The notes: generated from the sequence alone by a model not told the origin. A DNA stretch of 64,000 nucleotides from Tabrizicola sp. (GCF_016792905.1 NZ_JAEULP010000058.1:1-64000); one strand, 5' to 3'. Shown: positions 35,534-44,515, counted from the first letter of the stretch. Made by a program: numbers and translations.

Positions 35534-35606
35534 CGCGCCCTCCCCCGGCTGATGGCGCGGTCAACTTACGGGAACGCCGCACCTGCGAGAAGCACGAATG
35601 AGAAAA

Positions 35607-35656
35607 TTTGCAAACACATTCGAAATCGACGCTTTCAAATTGCGAAATCGCAAAGC
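35607..35656. promoter_or_regulatory. PccR-type operator region upstream of pccB
   Basis: TTTGCAAA-CACA-TTCGAAAT at 35607-35626 is close to the known PccR target TTTGCAAA-X4-TTTGCAAA; the second half is degenerate. Related half-sites (TTTCAAAT, TTGCGAAA, TCGCAAAG) follow to 35656. The region is shared with the divergent DUF486 gene. Confidence 0.65.
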
Positions 35657-35712
35657 ATTGGCCGCATTGCGGCCCCAAGCTATCTCAACGCGGCACCCAG
35701 CCCGAGGACCCC

Positions 35713-36066
35713 ATGCCCAACCTGCCCATTCCCGTCGTCACGATCGGCCTGCTCATCGCCTCGAACGTGTTCATGACCTTTGCCTGGTATGGCCACCTGA
35801 AATACAAATCCACCGCGCTGATGACGGTGGTGCTGGTCAGCTGGGGCATCGCCTTCTTCGAATACGTCCTCCAGGTCCCCGCCAACCGCATCGGGCACGG
35901 CCATTTCTCCGCCGCCGAGCTGAAGACGATCCAGGAGGTCATCACCCTCTCGGTCTTCGCCGTCTTTTCCGTCCTCTACCTGAAGGAACCGCTCGGCTGG
36001 AACCACCTCGTCGGTTTCGGCTTCATCGCCGTTGGGGCCTTCTTCATCTTCCACAAATGGGGCTGA
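35713..36066 (+). CDS. DUF486-family small membrane protein
   Basis: A 117-residue DMT-superfamily protein with four helices: LPIPVVTIGLLIASNVFMTFAWYGHLK, TALMTVVLVSWGIAFFEYVLQVPANRIG, AAELKTIQEVITLSVFAVFSVLYLKEPLGW and HLVGFGFIAVGAFFIFHKWG. The TFAWYGHLK and YLKEPLGWNH motifs identify DUF486, whose function is unknown. An ATG 35 codons upstream in frame is rejected because it would run through the PccR operator sites. It is divergent from pccB, so PccR could affect it as well. Confidence 0.87.
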   Translation: MPNLPIPVVTIGLLIASNVFMTFAWYGHLKYKSTALMTVVLVSWGIAFFEYVLQVPANRIGHGHFSAAELKTIQEVITLSVFAVFSVLYLKEPLGWNHLVGFGFIAVGAFFIFHKWG

Positions 36067-36107
36067 GCCCGTAGACAATCCCGCCACCCGCGGTTAGCCC
36101 TGTCCGG

Positions 36108-37316
36108 ATGCAAGAGCCCCGCTTCCTCGACCGGACCACGCCGCCGAAGATCGTCACGCTGATCCTGATGGCGGGGCTGTCTGCCCTGACGATGAACATC
36201 TTCCTGCCCTCGCTGCCCGGCATGGCGGTCTGGTACAACGTGCCCTACGGGGTGATGCAGCAATCGGTGGCCCTGTATCTTGCACTGTCGGCGGCGCTCC
36301 AGATCCTCATCGGCCCGATCTCCGACCGCTACGGCCGCCGCAAGGTGCTGCTCGGCGCCCTCATCCTGTTCCTTCTCGCCACCATCGGCACGCTCCTCGC
36401 CCCCACCGCCACCTGGTTCCTGATCTTCCGCATGGCCCAGGCGGTGATCGCCGCCGGGATGGTCCTTTCGCGAGCCGTCGTCCGCGATATGGTGGCCGAC
36501 GAACGGGCCGCCAGCATGATCGGCTATGTCACCATGGGGATGAGCCTTGTTCCGATGATCGGCCCGGTGATCGGTGGCGTCCTGGACGACCTCTACGGCT
36601 GGAAGGCCAACTTCGCCCTCCTCCTCATCCTCGGGGCGGCCACCCTCGCCCTCGTCTGGGCCGACCTTGGCGAGACCGCCACCCTCCGCCGCGTTTCCCT
36701 GGCCGATCAGGTCCGCACCTACCCCGCGCTTTTCGCCTCGCGCCGGTTCTGGGGCTACACGCTCTCCGCCGCCTTCGCCTCGGGCTGCTTCTTCGCCTAT
36801 CTCGGCGGGGCTCCTTACGTCGGCGACAAGATCTTCGGTCTCTCCTCCACCCATGTCGGAGCCCTCTTCGCGCTGACCGCCATCGGCTATGCCGCGGGCA
36901 ACTTCTTCGCCGGGCGCTACTCGATCCGCATCGGCATGAACCGCATGATCCTCACGGGCTGCGTCGTCACCACCCTCGGCATGGCACTTCTGGCGCTCCT
37001 CACGCTTCTCGGCCTCTCCGGCCCGACCGTCTTCTTCGGCCTCACGATCTTCATGGGCCTTGGCAATGGCATCTGCCTGCCGAACGCCAATGCCGGGATG
37101 CTCTCCGTCCGCCCCGACCTTGCCGGCACCGCCTCGGGCCTTGGTGGAGCCATCCTGATCGGCGGCGGCGCCGCGCTCGCCGCCTTCGCGGGCGTCCTCC
37201 TCGGCCCCGGCTCGACGGAGATGCCGCTGATCCTCCTGATGCTCGCGTCCTCGGTCGCCTCGGTCGTGGCCATCCTCTTCGTCATCCGCCGCGCCCGGCA
37301 GATCGGCATCGCCTGA
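36108..37316 (+). CDS. MFS multidrug efflux transporter, Bcr/CflA type
   Basis: A 402-residue inner-membrane transporter with twelve helices. Bcr/CflA-type motifs are ILMAGLSALTMNIFLPSLPGMAVWYNV at the start, motif A as GPISDRYGRRKVLLGALILF near residue 65, and motif C-like GMSLVPMIGPVIGGVLDD near residue 150. It would export drugs or metabolites in exchange for protons. It lies between DUF486 and pccR; co-regulation with propionate genes is not evident. Confidence 0.87.
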   Translation: MQEPRFLDRTTPPKIVTLILMAGLSALTMNIFLPSLPGMAVWYNVPYGVMQQSVALYLALSAALQILIGPISDRYGRRKVLLGALILFLLATIGTLLAPTATWFLIFRMAQAVIAAGMVLSRAVVRDMVADERAASMIGYVTMGMSLVPMIGPVIGGVLDDLYGWKANFALLLILGAATLALVWADLGETATLRRVSLADQVRTYPALFASRRFWGYTLSAAFASGCFFAYLGGAPYVGDKIFGLSSTHVGALFALTAIGYAAGNFFAGRYSIRIGMNRMILTGCVVTTLGMALLALLTLLGLSGPTVFFGLTIFMGLGNGICLPNANAGMLSVRPDLAGTASGLGGAILIGGGAALAAFAGVLLGPGSTEMPLILLMLASSVASVVAILFVIRRARQIGIA

Positions 37317-37337
37317 CAGCGCAGTTGACGGCCGGGC

Positions 37338-37365
37338 TTTGCAAAGCGAAAGCTGGCTTTGCAAA
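37338..37365. promoter_or_regulatory. Two TTTGCAAA sites upstream of pccR
   Basis: Identical TTTGCAAA octamers lie at 37338-37345 and 37358-37365, each within an 11-bp direct repeat GGCTTTGCAAA. The gap is 12 bp, compared with 4 bp in the described PccR target. The second ends 12 bp before the pccR ATG, a position suited to autorepression. Confidence 0.65.
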
Positions 37366-37377
37366 CAGGGGACGCAC

Positions 37378-38772
37378 ATGGCCACCCAGAAACTCTATGC
37401 CGGGGTCAAACTGCGGGAAATCCGCGGACGGCTGGCGCTGACGCAGAAGGTCTTCGCCGACAAGCTGTCGGTCTCGCTGCCCTACCTGAACCAGATGGAG
37501 AACAACCACCGGCCCGTGTCGGCGGCGGTCGTGCTGGCGCTGGCGCAGGAATTCGGCCTCGACGTCACCGAACTGACGGTGGGCGAAAGCGAACGCCTGG
37601 TGACGGACATGCGCGAGGCGCTGGCCGATCCGGTCTTCACCACCGCCACGCCCCCCTTGGCCGACCTCCGCCTTGCCGCCTCCAACGCACCGGCTTTGGC
37701 CCGCGCCTTCCTTGACCTGCACCGCGCCTACCGCCAGACCCACGAACGCCTTGCCTCACTGGACGAAGCTCTCGGGCGCGAAGACGCCTCGCTTCGCCCC
37801 TCCGCCTGGGAGGAGGTCCGCGACTTCTTCCACTACTGCGACAACTACCTCGACGCCATCGACCGCGCCGCCGAGCATTTCGCGACCTCGGCCACCAGCG
37901 GCAAACCCATCGAGGCGCTGGCACAGGACCTGCTGAAACGGGCGGGGATAAGCCTGCACTATTCCAGCACGGCACCCTTGCGCCACTACGATCCCGCCGC
38001 GAAACGGCTGGACATCTCCGCCCGCGCCTCCGGCCCCTCGCAGCGCTTCCAGCTTCTGCATCAGGTCGCGCTCCTGACCCAGAACGACCTCCTGGAAGCC
38101 ACGCTCGACCTCGCCCGCTTCTCCACGCCCGAGGCCCGCGACATCGCCAAGATCGGGCTGGCGAACTACTTCGCCGGGGCCGCCCTTTTGCCCTACCGCG
38201 CTTTCCTGACCGCCGCACAGGAGGTGCGGCACGATCTGGAGCGCCTGGCCGACATCTTCGGCGCCTCGATCGAACAGGTCGGCCACCGGCTCTCCACGAT
38301 GCAAAGACCCGGCGCCAAGGGCATTCCGTTCTTCTTCGTCCGCGTCGACCAGGCGGGCACGATCACCAAGCGCCATTCCTCCACCCGCCTGCAATTCGCC
38401 CGCTTCGGCGGCGCCTGCCCCCTGTGGAACGTCCACCAGGCCTTTGAAACGCCGGGGCAATTCCTGCGACAGCTCTGCGAGACGCCGGACGGCGTGCGCT
38501 ACCTCTGCCTGGCCCGCGACGTGTCGAAACCTGCCGGGGCCTTCCTTGCCCCGGTCCGCCGCTATGCCATCGGCCTGGGGTGCGAGGTGCAGCACGCCCC
38601 GCAACTGGTCTATTCTGATGGGCTCGACCTGAAAGGCCGGTTCGAGCCCATCGGGATTTCCTGCCGGATCTGCGAGCGGGTGAATTGCCACCAGCGATCC
38701 GTCCCGCCGCTGGAGGGGCGCCTCAAGATCAACCCCAACGCCCGCGACGTGCTGCCTTACGAGATCGGCTGA
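37378..38772 (+). CDS. pccR: Short-chain acyl-CoA regulator PccR (XRE/ImmA-type)
   Basis: A 464-residue ScfR-type regulator. Residues 1-65 form an XRE helix-turn-helix (VKLREIRGRLALTQKVFADKLSVSLPYLNQMENNHRPVSAAVVLALAQEF). The middle has an ImmA/IrrE-like helical domain (ARDIAKIGLANYFAGAALLPYRAFLTAAQEV). The C-terminal domain contains CRICERVNCHQRSVPPLEGRLKINP. PccR of Rhodobacter sphaeroides senses propionyl-CoA and controls pccB through TTTGCAAA repeats, and the same octamers are present here upstream of both genes. The start is the ATG at 37378, just after the operator. Confidence 0.88.
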   Translation: MATQKLYAGVKLREIRGRLALTQKVFADKLSVSLPYLNQMENNHRPVSAAVVLALAQEFGLDVTELTVGESERLVTDMREALADPVFTTATPPLADLRLAASNAPALARAFLDLHRAYRQTHERLASLDEALGREDASLRPSAWEEVRDFFHYCDNYLDAIDRAAEHFATSATSGKPIEALAQDLLKRAGISLHYSSTAPLRHYDPAAKRLDISARASGPSQRFQLLHQVALLTQNDLLEATLDLARFSTPEARDIAKIGLANYFAGAALLPYRAFLTAAQEVRHDLERLADIFGASIEQVGHRLSTMQRPGAKGIPFFFVRVDQAGTITKRHSSTRLQFARFGGACPLWNVHQAFETPGQFLRQLCETPDGVRYLCLARDVSKPAGAFLAPVRRYAIGLGCEVQHAPQLVYSDGLDLKGRFEPIGISCRICERVNCHQRSVPPLEGRLKINPNARDVLPYEIG

Positions 38773-38774
38773 CC

Positions 38775-38839
38775 CTCGTCGTTCCGTTCGGTCCTCCTCG
38801 GAGGTACCCCGCGAGGAGGAGTCGAAGACGAACGACGAG
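38775..38839. terminator. Long inverted repeat after pccR
   Basis: Left arm 38775-38800 and right arm 38812-38839 pair over two blocks (CTCGTCGTTC/GAACGACGAG and TCCTCCTCG/CGAGGAGGA) with mismatches between. It lies three bases after the pccR stop, between converging pccR and the YdcH gene. A related left arm occurs at about 25438-25470. Confidence 0.6.
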
Positions 38840-38845
38840 CCGCCC

Positions 38846-39082
38846 CTATTTCCGCAACGCCGACGCGATCTGGTCCTTCAGCCGCGACCGCTGCTTGCGC
38901 AGGGTTTCCTCTTCCACCTCGGACAGAAGATCCAGCCGCGTTTCCGCCCGATGCACCTTGTCGTTGACCACGTCATACTCGGTCAAAAGCTTCGCGAAAT
39001 GCGCGTCAGAAACCTTCAGGGCGCTGATCTTCTGCGCATCGGCCGGGAATTCTTCATGCAGGGTGTGCGGGGTGTTCGACAT
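38846..39082 (-). CDS. YdcH/DUF465-family small protein
   Basis: A 78-residue helical protein: SNTPHTLHEEFPADAQKISALKVSDAHFAKLLTEYDVVNDKVHRAETRLDLLSEVEEETLRKQRSRLKDQIASALRK. The FPxDAxKI...DxHFxKLxxEYDxxNxxVHRxE pattern is the DUF465/YdcH signature. These are small cytoplasmic proteins, probably coiled-coil, with no agreed function. It converges with pccR. Confidence 0.88.
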   Translation of the reverse strand: MSNTPHTLHEEFPADAQKISALKVSDAHFAKLLTEYDVVNDKVHRAETRLDLLSEVEEETLRKQRSRLKDQIASALRK

Positions 39083-39184
39083 GCCTGTCTCCTTCTTGAC
39101 TGTCCCACACAGTCTAGAAGCTTTGCCTGACCGGAGCCTTGACCCTGATCAAGCACTTGATCGAAAACCGCTTCCGGCGCGGAC

Positions 39185-40834
39185 CTACCGTTGCGCCGTC
39201 CGCCAGTTGGGGTTGATCCACGGCTCCAGGTTCGAGGCCGGCAGGGGCGTGCGGCCCAGGATGTGATCCGCCGCCTTCTCACCGGTCATGATCGACGGCC
39301 CGTTCAGGTTGCCGTTCGTGACCTGCGGGAAGATCGAGCTGTCGGCCACCCGCAACCCCTCGACCCCGATCACCCGGCATTCCGGGTCGACCACCGCCAT
39401 CGGGTCCGACGCCCGCCCCATCCGCGCCGTGCCACAGGGGTGATAGGCGCTTTCGACATGCTCGCGCAGGAAATCGTCCAGCTGGATGTCGGTCTGCACC
39501 CTCGGCCCTGGCTGCAATTCTTCCTTGAGATAGGGCTTGAACGCCTCCTGCCCGAAGATTTCGCGGGTCAGGCGGATGCAGGCGCGGAAATCCTCCCAGT
39601 CCGAAGGGTCCGACATGTAGTTGAAGCGGATGACCGGCGCGTCCGTGGGGTTGCCCGACCGCAGCGTGACCGAGCCGCGCGATTTCGACCGCATCGGCCC
39701 GACATGGGCCTGGAAGCCATGGCCCGCCGCCACGGCCTTGCCGTCATAGCGCACGGCGATCGGCAGGAAATGATACTGGATGTCGGGGTATTCCACCCCG
39801 GCCTTCGAGCGGATGAAGGCGCAGGCCTCGAACTGGTTCGAGGCACCCGGCCCGGTGCCGGTGAACAGCCACTGCGCCCCCACCCAGGCCTTGCCCCAGA
39901 GGTTCCAGTACTTGAACAGCGTCACCGGCTGGCTGGCCGCGAACTGCATGTAGATTTCCAGATGGTCCTGCAGGTTCGCCCCCACCCCCGGCCGATCCGC
40001 GACCACTTCGATCCCGTGGTCCTTCAGATGTGCGGCGGGACCGATCCCGGACAGCATCAGCAGTTTGGGCGAGTTGATCGACGAGGCCGCCAGGATCACC
40101 TCCCTGCCCGCCCGGATCACCTCGCGCCCCGACCGCGTGTCGACCTCGACGCCGACCGCGCGTTTGCCCTCCATCACCACGCGCCGGGCGAGGCCGCGCA
40201 CCACCTGCACGTTGCCCCCCGCCATCGCCGGTTTCAGATAGGCATTCGCCGCCGACCAGCGTCGGCTCTTCCAGATCGTCGCCTCCATCGGGCCGAAGCC
40301 CTCTTGCTGGCGACCGTTGTAGTCCGCCGTGACCGGATAACCCGCCTGCTCTCCCGCTTCGATGAAGGCGTTGAACAGCGGGTTGTCGCGCGGCCCCCGG
40401 GTGATGTGCAGCGGCCCGTCCGAACCCCGGAACTCCGGCCCCGACCCGCCATGCGAATGCTCCATCCGCCGGAAATAGGGCAACACATCGGCATAGGACC
40501 AGCCATCCGCCCCCATCTCGGCCCAGGTGTCATAGTCCCGCGCATGGCCCCGGACATAGACCATCCCGTTGATGCTCGACGACCCGCCGATCACCTTGCC
40601 CCGCGGCGTCGCCAGCACCCGGCCCCCCAGATGCGGCTCCGGCTCGGTCGCAAAGCCCCAGTCGTAGATCCCCATGTTCATCGGGTAACTCAAGGCCCCG
40701 GGCATCTGGATGAACGGCCCCGCGTCCGAGCCGCCATGCTCGATCACCGTCACCCGCCGCCCCGCCTCGGCCAGCCGGTAGGCCATCGCGCAGCCCGCCG
40801 ACCCGGCGCCGACGATCACATAATCCGCGTGCAT
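39185..40834 (-). CDS. betA: Choline dehydrogenase
   Basis: BetA is a membrane-associated FAD-dependent GMC oxidoreductase that oxidises choline toward glycine betaine. The 549 residues begin with the dinucleotide motif [33 protein letters not shown], followed by the GMC signature [26 protein letters not shown], and end with the catalytic-histidine region [44 protein letters not shown]. It begins three bases after the betI stop, so they form an operon. No betaine-aldehyde dehydrogenase (betB) is present in the window, so the second oxidation step must be encoded elsewhere or done by BetA itself. Confidence 0.95.
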   Translation of the reverse strand: MHADYVIVGAGSAGCAMAYRLAEAGRRVTVIEHGGSDAGPFIQMPGALSYPMNMGIYDWGFATEPEPHLGGRVLATPRGKVIGGSSSINGMVYVRGHARDYDTWAEMGADGWSYADVLPYFRRMEHSHGGSGPEFRGSDGPLHITRGPRDNPLFNAFIEAGEQAGYPVTADYNGRQQEGFGPMEATIWKSRRWSAANAYLKPAMAGGNVQVVRGLARRVVMEGKRAVGVEVDTRSGREVIRAGREVILAASSINSPKLLMLSGIGPAAHLKDHGIEVVADRPGVGANLQDHLEIYMQFAASQPVTLFKYWNLWGKAWVGAQWLFTGTGPGASNQFEACAFIRSKAGVEYPDIQYHFLPIAVRYDGKAVAAGHGFQAHVGPMRSKSRGSVTLRSGNPTDAPVIRFNYMSDPSDWEDFRACIRLTREIFGQEAFKPYLKEELQPGPRVQTDIQLDDFLREHVESAYHPCGTARMGRASDPMAVVDPECRVIGVEGLRVADSSIFPQVTNGNLNGPSIMTGEKAADHILGRTPLPASNLEPWINPNWRTAQR

Positions 40835-40837
40835 CCC

Positions 40838-41419
40838 TCAGACCTCCCGCGCCAGTTCGGCGTCCAGATGCCGCAAGGCCAGCGCCACCGCCGCCGCCCC
40901 GTCGGGCGCGCCCGATTTCAGCACCTCGCGCAGGTACAGCCCGTCGATCATCGCCCCGAGCGATTCGGCGATCCCCGGCGCCCGTGCCCCCGCCAGGGGG
41001 CGCAAAGCCGCCGTCAGGTTCGACCGCAGCCGCCCCTGATACACCGCCAGAAGCCGCTTCGCCTCGGGCACCGTCTGCGCCAGCACCCAGAAGTTCAGCC
41101 AGGCCCCCACCGCCTCGCGCCGGAAGTTTCCGGGGGAAAACGACGCCCGCAGAATCGCCCGGATTCGCCCCTCCGCCCCCTCGGCCGCCGCCAGCGCGCC
41201 CCGCACTTCCGCCCCGTAAAGCGTGAGAATATGGCGCATTGCCGCCAGGAACATCTCTTCCTTGGACCCGAAATAGTGATGCGCCAGCGCCGGCGACATC
41301 CCGGCCCGCTTGGCGATCTGGCTGACCGTCACGTCCAGCGACCCCGCCCGGCCGATCTCGACGATCGTGGCTTTTACCAACGCGGCCTTGCGGATAGGCT
41401 CCATTCCAAGCTTCGGCAT
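40838..41419 (-). CDS. betI: Choline-responsive TetR-family repressor BetI
   Basis: A 193-residue TetR-type repressor. The N-terminal helix-turn-helix is IRKAALVKATIVEIGRAGSLDVTVSQIAKRAGMSPALAHHYFGSKEEMFLAAMRHIL, and the ligand domain includes WLNFWVLAQTVPEAKRLLAVYQGRLRSNL, both typical of BetI. Choline normally relieves its repression. It is the first gene of a betI-betA operon and diverges from choX; a palindrome at 41468-41481 in the 87-bp gap is a natural operator for both directions. Confidence 0.92.
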   Translation of the reverse strand: MPKLGMEPIRKAALVKATIVEIGRAGSLDVTVSQIAKRAGMSPALAHHYFGSKEEMFLAAMRHILTLYGAEVRGALAAAEGAEGRIRAILRASFSPGNFRREAVGAWLNFWVLAQTVPEAKRLLAVYQGRLRSNLTAALRPLAGARAPGIAESLGAMIDGLYLREVLKSGAPDGAAAVALALRHLDAELAREV

Positions 41420-41467
41420 CGGTGCGGCCCCAAAAAATACTTGCCAAACCGAATAAGAGCGAAGTTT

Positions 41468-41481
41468 ATTGACTCGTCAAT
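41468..41481. promoter_or_regulatory. Probable BetI operator between betI and choX
   Basis: ATTGAC-TC-GTCAAT is a perfect inverted repeat in an AT-rich stretch of the 87-bp gap, 26 bp from the choX ATG. It resembles known BetI targets (TTGA/TCAA half-sites). No other palindrome of this quality is in the gap. Confidence 0.65.
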
Positions 41482-41506
41482 CAACAAAAAACGCCAGGGA
41501 GTAACC

Positions 41507-42442
41507 ATGTCCATCCGTTCCACCCTTCTGACCACCGCTGTCACCTTCGCGCTTGCCGGGTCGGCCTTCGCCGAAGGCTGCGACAAGATCGTCTTCTCCG
41601 ACGTCGGCTGGACCGACATCACCGCCACCACGGCGGCTACGTCGCTTGTCCTCCAGGCCCTGGGCTACGAGACCGAGACCCAGATGCTCGCCGTGCCGGT
41701 GACCTACGAAGCCATGGCCTCGGGTGATGTCGACGTCTTCCTCGGCAACTGGATGCCGACGATGGAATCGAACATCGCCCCCTACCTGGAAGCCAAGACC
41801 GTCGACTCGCTGCGCCCGAACCTCGAAGGCGCCAAGTACACGCTGGCCACCAACGCCAAGGGCGCCGAGCTTGGGATCAAGGACTTTGCCGACATCGCCA
41901 CCCATGCCGCCGACCTTGACAACAAGGTCTTCGGGATCGAGGCCGGGAACGACGGCAACAAGCTGATCCTCGACATGATCGACAAGGATGCCTTCGGGAT
42001 GAAGACCGCTGGCGTCGAACTGGTCGAATCCTCGGAACAGGGGATGCTGGCCGAAGTCACCCGCGCCGACAACGAAGGCAAGGCCATCGTCTTCCTCGGC
42101 TGGGAACCCCACCCTATGAACGCCAACTACAAGATGACCTATCTCACCGGCGGCGACGATTTCTTCGGTCCGAACTTCGGCGGGGCGACCGTGCTGACCA
42201 ACACCCGCGCGGGCTATGTCGCGGAATGCCCGAACCAGGGCAAGCTGCTCACGAACCTCGTCTTCTCGCTGCCGATGGAGAACGAGATCATGGGCGCGAT
42301 CCTGAACGACGGCACCGATCCGGCCGAGGCCGCCAAGACCTGGCTTGCAGCGCATCCCGATGCCTGGAAGCCCTGGCTTGACGGCGTGACCACCAAGGAC
42401 GGTGGCGATGCCGTCGCTGCGGTCGAAGCCGCACTGAAGTAA
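41507..42442 (+). CDS. choX: Choline ABC transporter, periplasmic binding protein
   Basis: A 311-residue periplasmic protein with a signal peptide (SIRSTLLTTAVTFALAGSAFA). ChoX-type features: CDKIVFSDVGWTDITATTAATSLVLQALGYETETQML, VPVTYEAMASGDVDVFLGNWMPTMES, FGIEAGNDGNKLILDMI and VFLGWEPHPMN, with aromatic residues that box the quaternary ammonium. It is the first gene of choXWV. A strong hairpin separates it from choW, which would allow more binding protein than membrane subunits. Confidence 0.94.
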   Translation: MSIRSTLLTTAVTFALAGSAFAEGCDKIVFSDVGWTDITATTAATSLVLQALGYETETQMLAVPVTYEAMASGDVDVFLGNWMPTMESNIAPYLEAKTVDSLRPNLEGAKYTLATNAKGAELGIKDFADIATHAADLDNKVFGIEAGNDGNKLILDMIDKDAFGMKTAGVELVESSEQGMLAEVTRADNEGKAIVFLGWEPHPMNANYKMTYLTGGDDFFGPNFGGATVLTNTRAGYVAECPNQGKLLTNLVFSLPMENEIMGAILNDGTDPAEAAKTWLAAHPDAWKPWLDGVTTKDGGDAVAAVEAALK

Positions 42443-42449
42443 GACCGGA

Positions 42450-42479
42450 CAGCCCCGGCGGACGCATCCGCCGGGGCTG
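42450..42479 (+). terminator. Strong 13-bp hairpin between choX and choW
   Basis: CAGCCCCGGCGGA pairs perfectly with TCCGCCGGGGCTG around a CGCA loop. It starts 7 nt after the choX stop, without a T tract. Such hairpins stabilise the upstream message or partially terminate transcription between binding-protein and permease genes. Confidence 0.7.
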
Positions 42480-42524
42480 CATTCTGCCTGAATTTGTCCA
42501 CAGCGCCTGGGGAGAGACGTCACG

Positions 42525-43355
42525 ATGGACTGGCTGACAGCCTGGAAGATTCCGGTTGGCAAATACTCGGATATGGTCTTCGACTGGATGAAGGCCCACC
42601 TGACCGTGATCTTCGACGGGATTTCCCTGATTCTGGAATCCCTGATCGGCGGCATCCTCTGGTTGTTGCAGGCCCCGCCCGCGCTGCTGATCGTGGCGCT
42701 GTTCGTGGCCCTGACCTGGTATCTGCAACGGAACTGGAAGGTCTGCCTCGGCATCGCGCTTGGCTGGCTGTTCGTGATCAACCAGGGCTACTGGAAGGAA
42801 ACCACCGAAAGCCTCACGCTGATCCTGGCCTCCTGCGTAGTCTGCCTGGGCCTCGGCATCCCGATCGGCATCGCCGCCGCCCACCGGCCCAAGCTTTACG
42901 CCGCGATCAGCCCGATCCTTGACCTGATGCAGACGTTGCCCACCTTCGTCTACCTGATCCCGGCCATCGTCTTCTTCGGCACCGGCCTGGTCCCCGGCCT
43001 GATCGCCACGGTGATCTTCGTCCTGCCCGCGCCCATCCGCCTCACACATCTGGGCGTCGTGTCGACGCCCACCGCGCTGCTTGAAGCCGCCACCGCCTTT
43101 GGCGCGACGCCAAGCCAGCGGCTCTGGAAAGTCGAACTGCCCTGGGCGCGCCCGCAGATCATGGCCGGGCTGACCCAGACGATCATGCTGTCGCTCTCGA
43201 TGGTGGTGATCGCCTCGATGGTCGGCGCCAAGGGCCTGGGGAACCCGGTGATGCGGGCGCTCGCCAATGTCGACGCCGCCAAGGGCTTTGAATCCGGCTT
43301 TGTCATCGTCGTCGTCGCCATTGCGCTCGACCGCATGCTGAGGGTCACGAAATGA
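42525..43355 (+). CDS. choW: Choline ABC transporter, permease
   Basis: A 276-residue inner-membrane permease of the ProW/ChoW family. After an N-terminal segment (WLTAWKIPVGKYSDMVFDWMKAHLTVIFDGISLILE) come about six helices and the EAA coupling loop EAATAFGATPSQRLWKVELPWARPQIMAGLTQTIMLSLSMVVIASMVGAKGLG. LDLMQTLPTFVYLIPAIVFFGTG is characteristic of betaine/choline permeases. A GGGGAGAG site precedes the ATG. The stop overlaps the choV ATG by four bases. Confidence 0.93.
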   Translation: MDWLTAWKIPVGKYSDMVFDWMKAHLTVIFDGISLILESLIGGILWLLQAPPALLIVALFVALTWYLQRNWKVCLGIALGWLFVINQGYWKETTESLTLILASCVVCLGLGIPIGIAAAHRPKLYAAISPILDLMQTLPTFVYLIPAIVFFGTGLVPGLIATVIFVLPAPIRLTHLGVVSTPTALLEAATAFGATPSQRLWKVELPWARPQIMAGLTQTIMLSLSMVVIASMVGAKGLGNPVMRALANVDAAKGFESGFVIVVVAIALDRMLRVTK

Positions 43356-44383
43356 GCCGTCCTGCCGTCATCTTCGACCGTGTCTCCATCGTCTTCGGTG
43401 ACGCCCCCGAGCGCGCCCTGCCCCTGATGGACCAGGGCAAGACCCGCGCCGAGGTGCAGCAGGCCTGCGGTCAGGTCCTGGGCGTGCATGATTGCAGCCT
43501 GACGGTGGACGAGGGGGAAATCCTTGTTCTCATGGGGCTGTCCGGCTCGGGCAAGTCCACGCTCCTGCGCGGCGTCAATGCCTTGAACCCGGTGGTCCGG
43601 GGCGAGGTCCAGATTCTCGACGGCGACAAGATGGCCTCTGTCACCAAGGCGAACCCGGAGACGCTCCGCCGCCTGCGCGCGACCCGCGTGGCGATGGTCT
43701 TCCAACAATTCGGCCTTTTTCCCTGGCGGACGGTGCGCGAAAACGTCGGGCTGGGACTGGAACTTGCGGGCCAGTCGCCCGAGGCGCGCAAGCCCAAGGT
43801 CGATGCCCAGCTGGAGCTGGTGAACCTCACGCAATGGGCGGAGCGCAAGGTGGGCGAGCTGTCGGGGGGGATGCAGCAGCGTGTGGGCCTGGCCCGCGCC
43901 TTCGCGACCGAAGCGCCGATCCTTCTGATGGACGAACCCTTCTCGGCCCTCGACCCGCTGATCCGCACCAAGCTGCAGGACGAGCTTCTGGATCTGCAAA
44001 GGAAGCTCAAGCGCACCATCGTCTTCGTCAGCCATGACCTCGACGAGGCGTTCAAGATCGGCAACCGGATCGCGCTGATGGAGGGGGGCCGGATCGTCCA
44101 GTGCGGCACCGCGCGCGAGATCATCGCCAATCCGGTTTCGGACTATGTGGCCGATTTCGTGGCCCACATGAACCCGCTTGGCGTGCTGACCGCGCGCGAC
44201 GTGATGGAGCCGGGTACGGCCTCCGCCGCCGCACGCGAACTGCCTGCGGAAACGCCGGTCAAGGACATCATGGACCTGATGTCGCAGGGCGTGGCCGAAC
44301 TGGTGGTGACGGACAACGGTCGCAACCTTGGCATGGTGCGGACGGCGAGCCTGATGGCCAAGCTGATCAACCCGCGGGGCTGA
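43352..44383 (+). CDS. choV: Choline ABC transporter, ATP-binding protein
   Basis: A 343-residue ATPase. It has the ChoV-type N-terminal segment (LPLMDQGKTRAEVQQACGQVLGVHD), Walker A GLSGSGKST at residues 62-70, signature VGELSGGMQQRVGLARAFA, Walker B ILLMDEPFSALDPL and the switch His in FVSHDLDEAF. The C-terminal end is a partial CBS-like domain (ETPVKDIMDLMSQGVAELVVTDNGRNLG), which in related ProV/OpuA proteins senses ionic strength. It ends the choXWV operon and is followed by TTCGAA palindromes. Confidence 0.93.
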   Translation: MSRPAVIFDRVSIVFGDAPERALPLMDQGKTRAEVQQACGQVLGVHDCSLTVDEGEILVLMGLSGSGKSTLLRGVNALNPVVRGEVQILDGDKMASVTKANPETLRRLRATRVAMVFQQFGLFPWRTVRENVGLGLELAGQSPEARKPKVDAQLELVNLTQWAERKVGELSGGMQQRVGLARAFATEAPILLMDEPFSALDPLIRTKLQDELLDLQRKLKRTIVFVSHDLDEAFKIGNRIALMEGGRIVQCGTAREIIANPVSDYVADFVAHMNPLGVLTARDVMEPGTASAAARELPAETPVKDIMDLMSQGVAELVVTDNGRNLGMVRTASLMAKLINPRG

Positions 44384-44397
44384 CGGGGCCGGGAACC

Positions 44398-44441
44398 AAA
44401 AGTTTTCGAAAACTTTTGACAAATCTTTTCGAAAAGATTTG
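44398..44441. terminator. Two adjacent TTCGAA palindromes after choV
   Basis: A perfect 20-bp palindrome (AAAAGTTTTCGAAAACTTTT, 44398-44417) is followed two bases later by a perfect 22-bp palindrome at 44420-44441 with the same TTTTCGAAAA core. They lie 14 nt after choV, between converging choV and topA. Confidence 0.6.
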
Positions 44442-44515
44442 GCCCCGATTGGATCGGCGCGGATCCCATCCATCCCTCGCCTCCCCGGTCATGGGGGCGC
44501 GACAGGTGCGGTCAA

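Noticed and set aside
39191..41506. Very long plus-strand open frame running across betA and betI and into choX
   Set aside because: Upstream of the choX ATG it is the complement of BetA/BetI and the BetI operator; the translation is Arg/His/Pro-rich with no domain.
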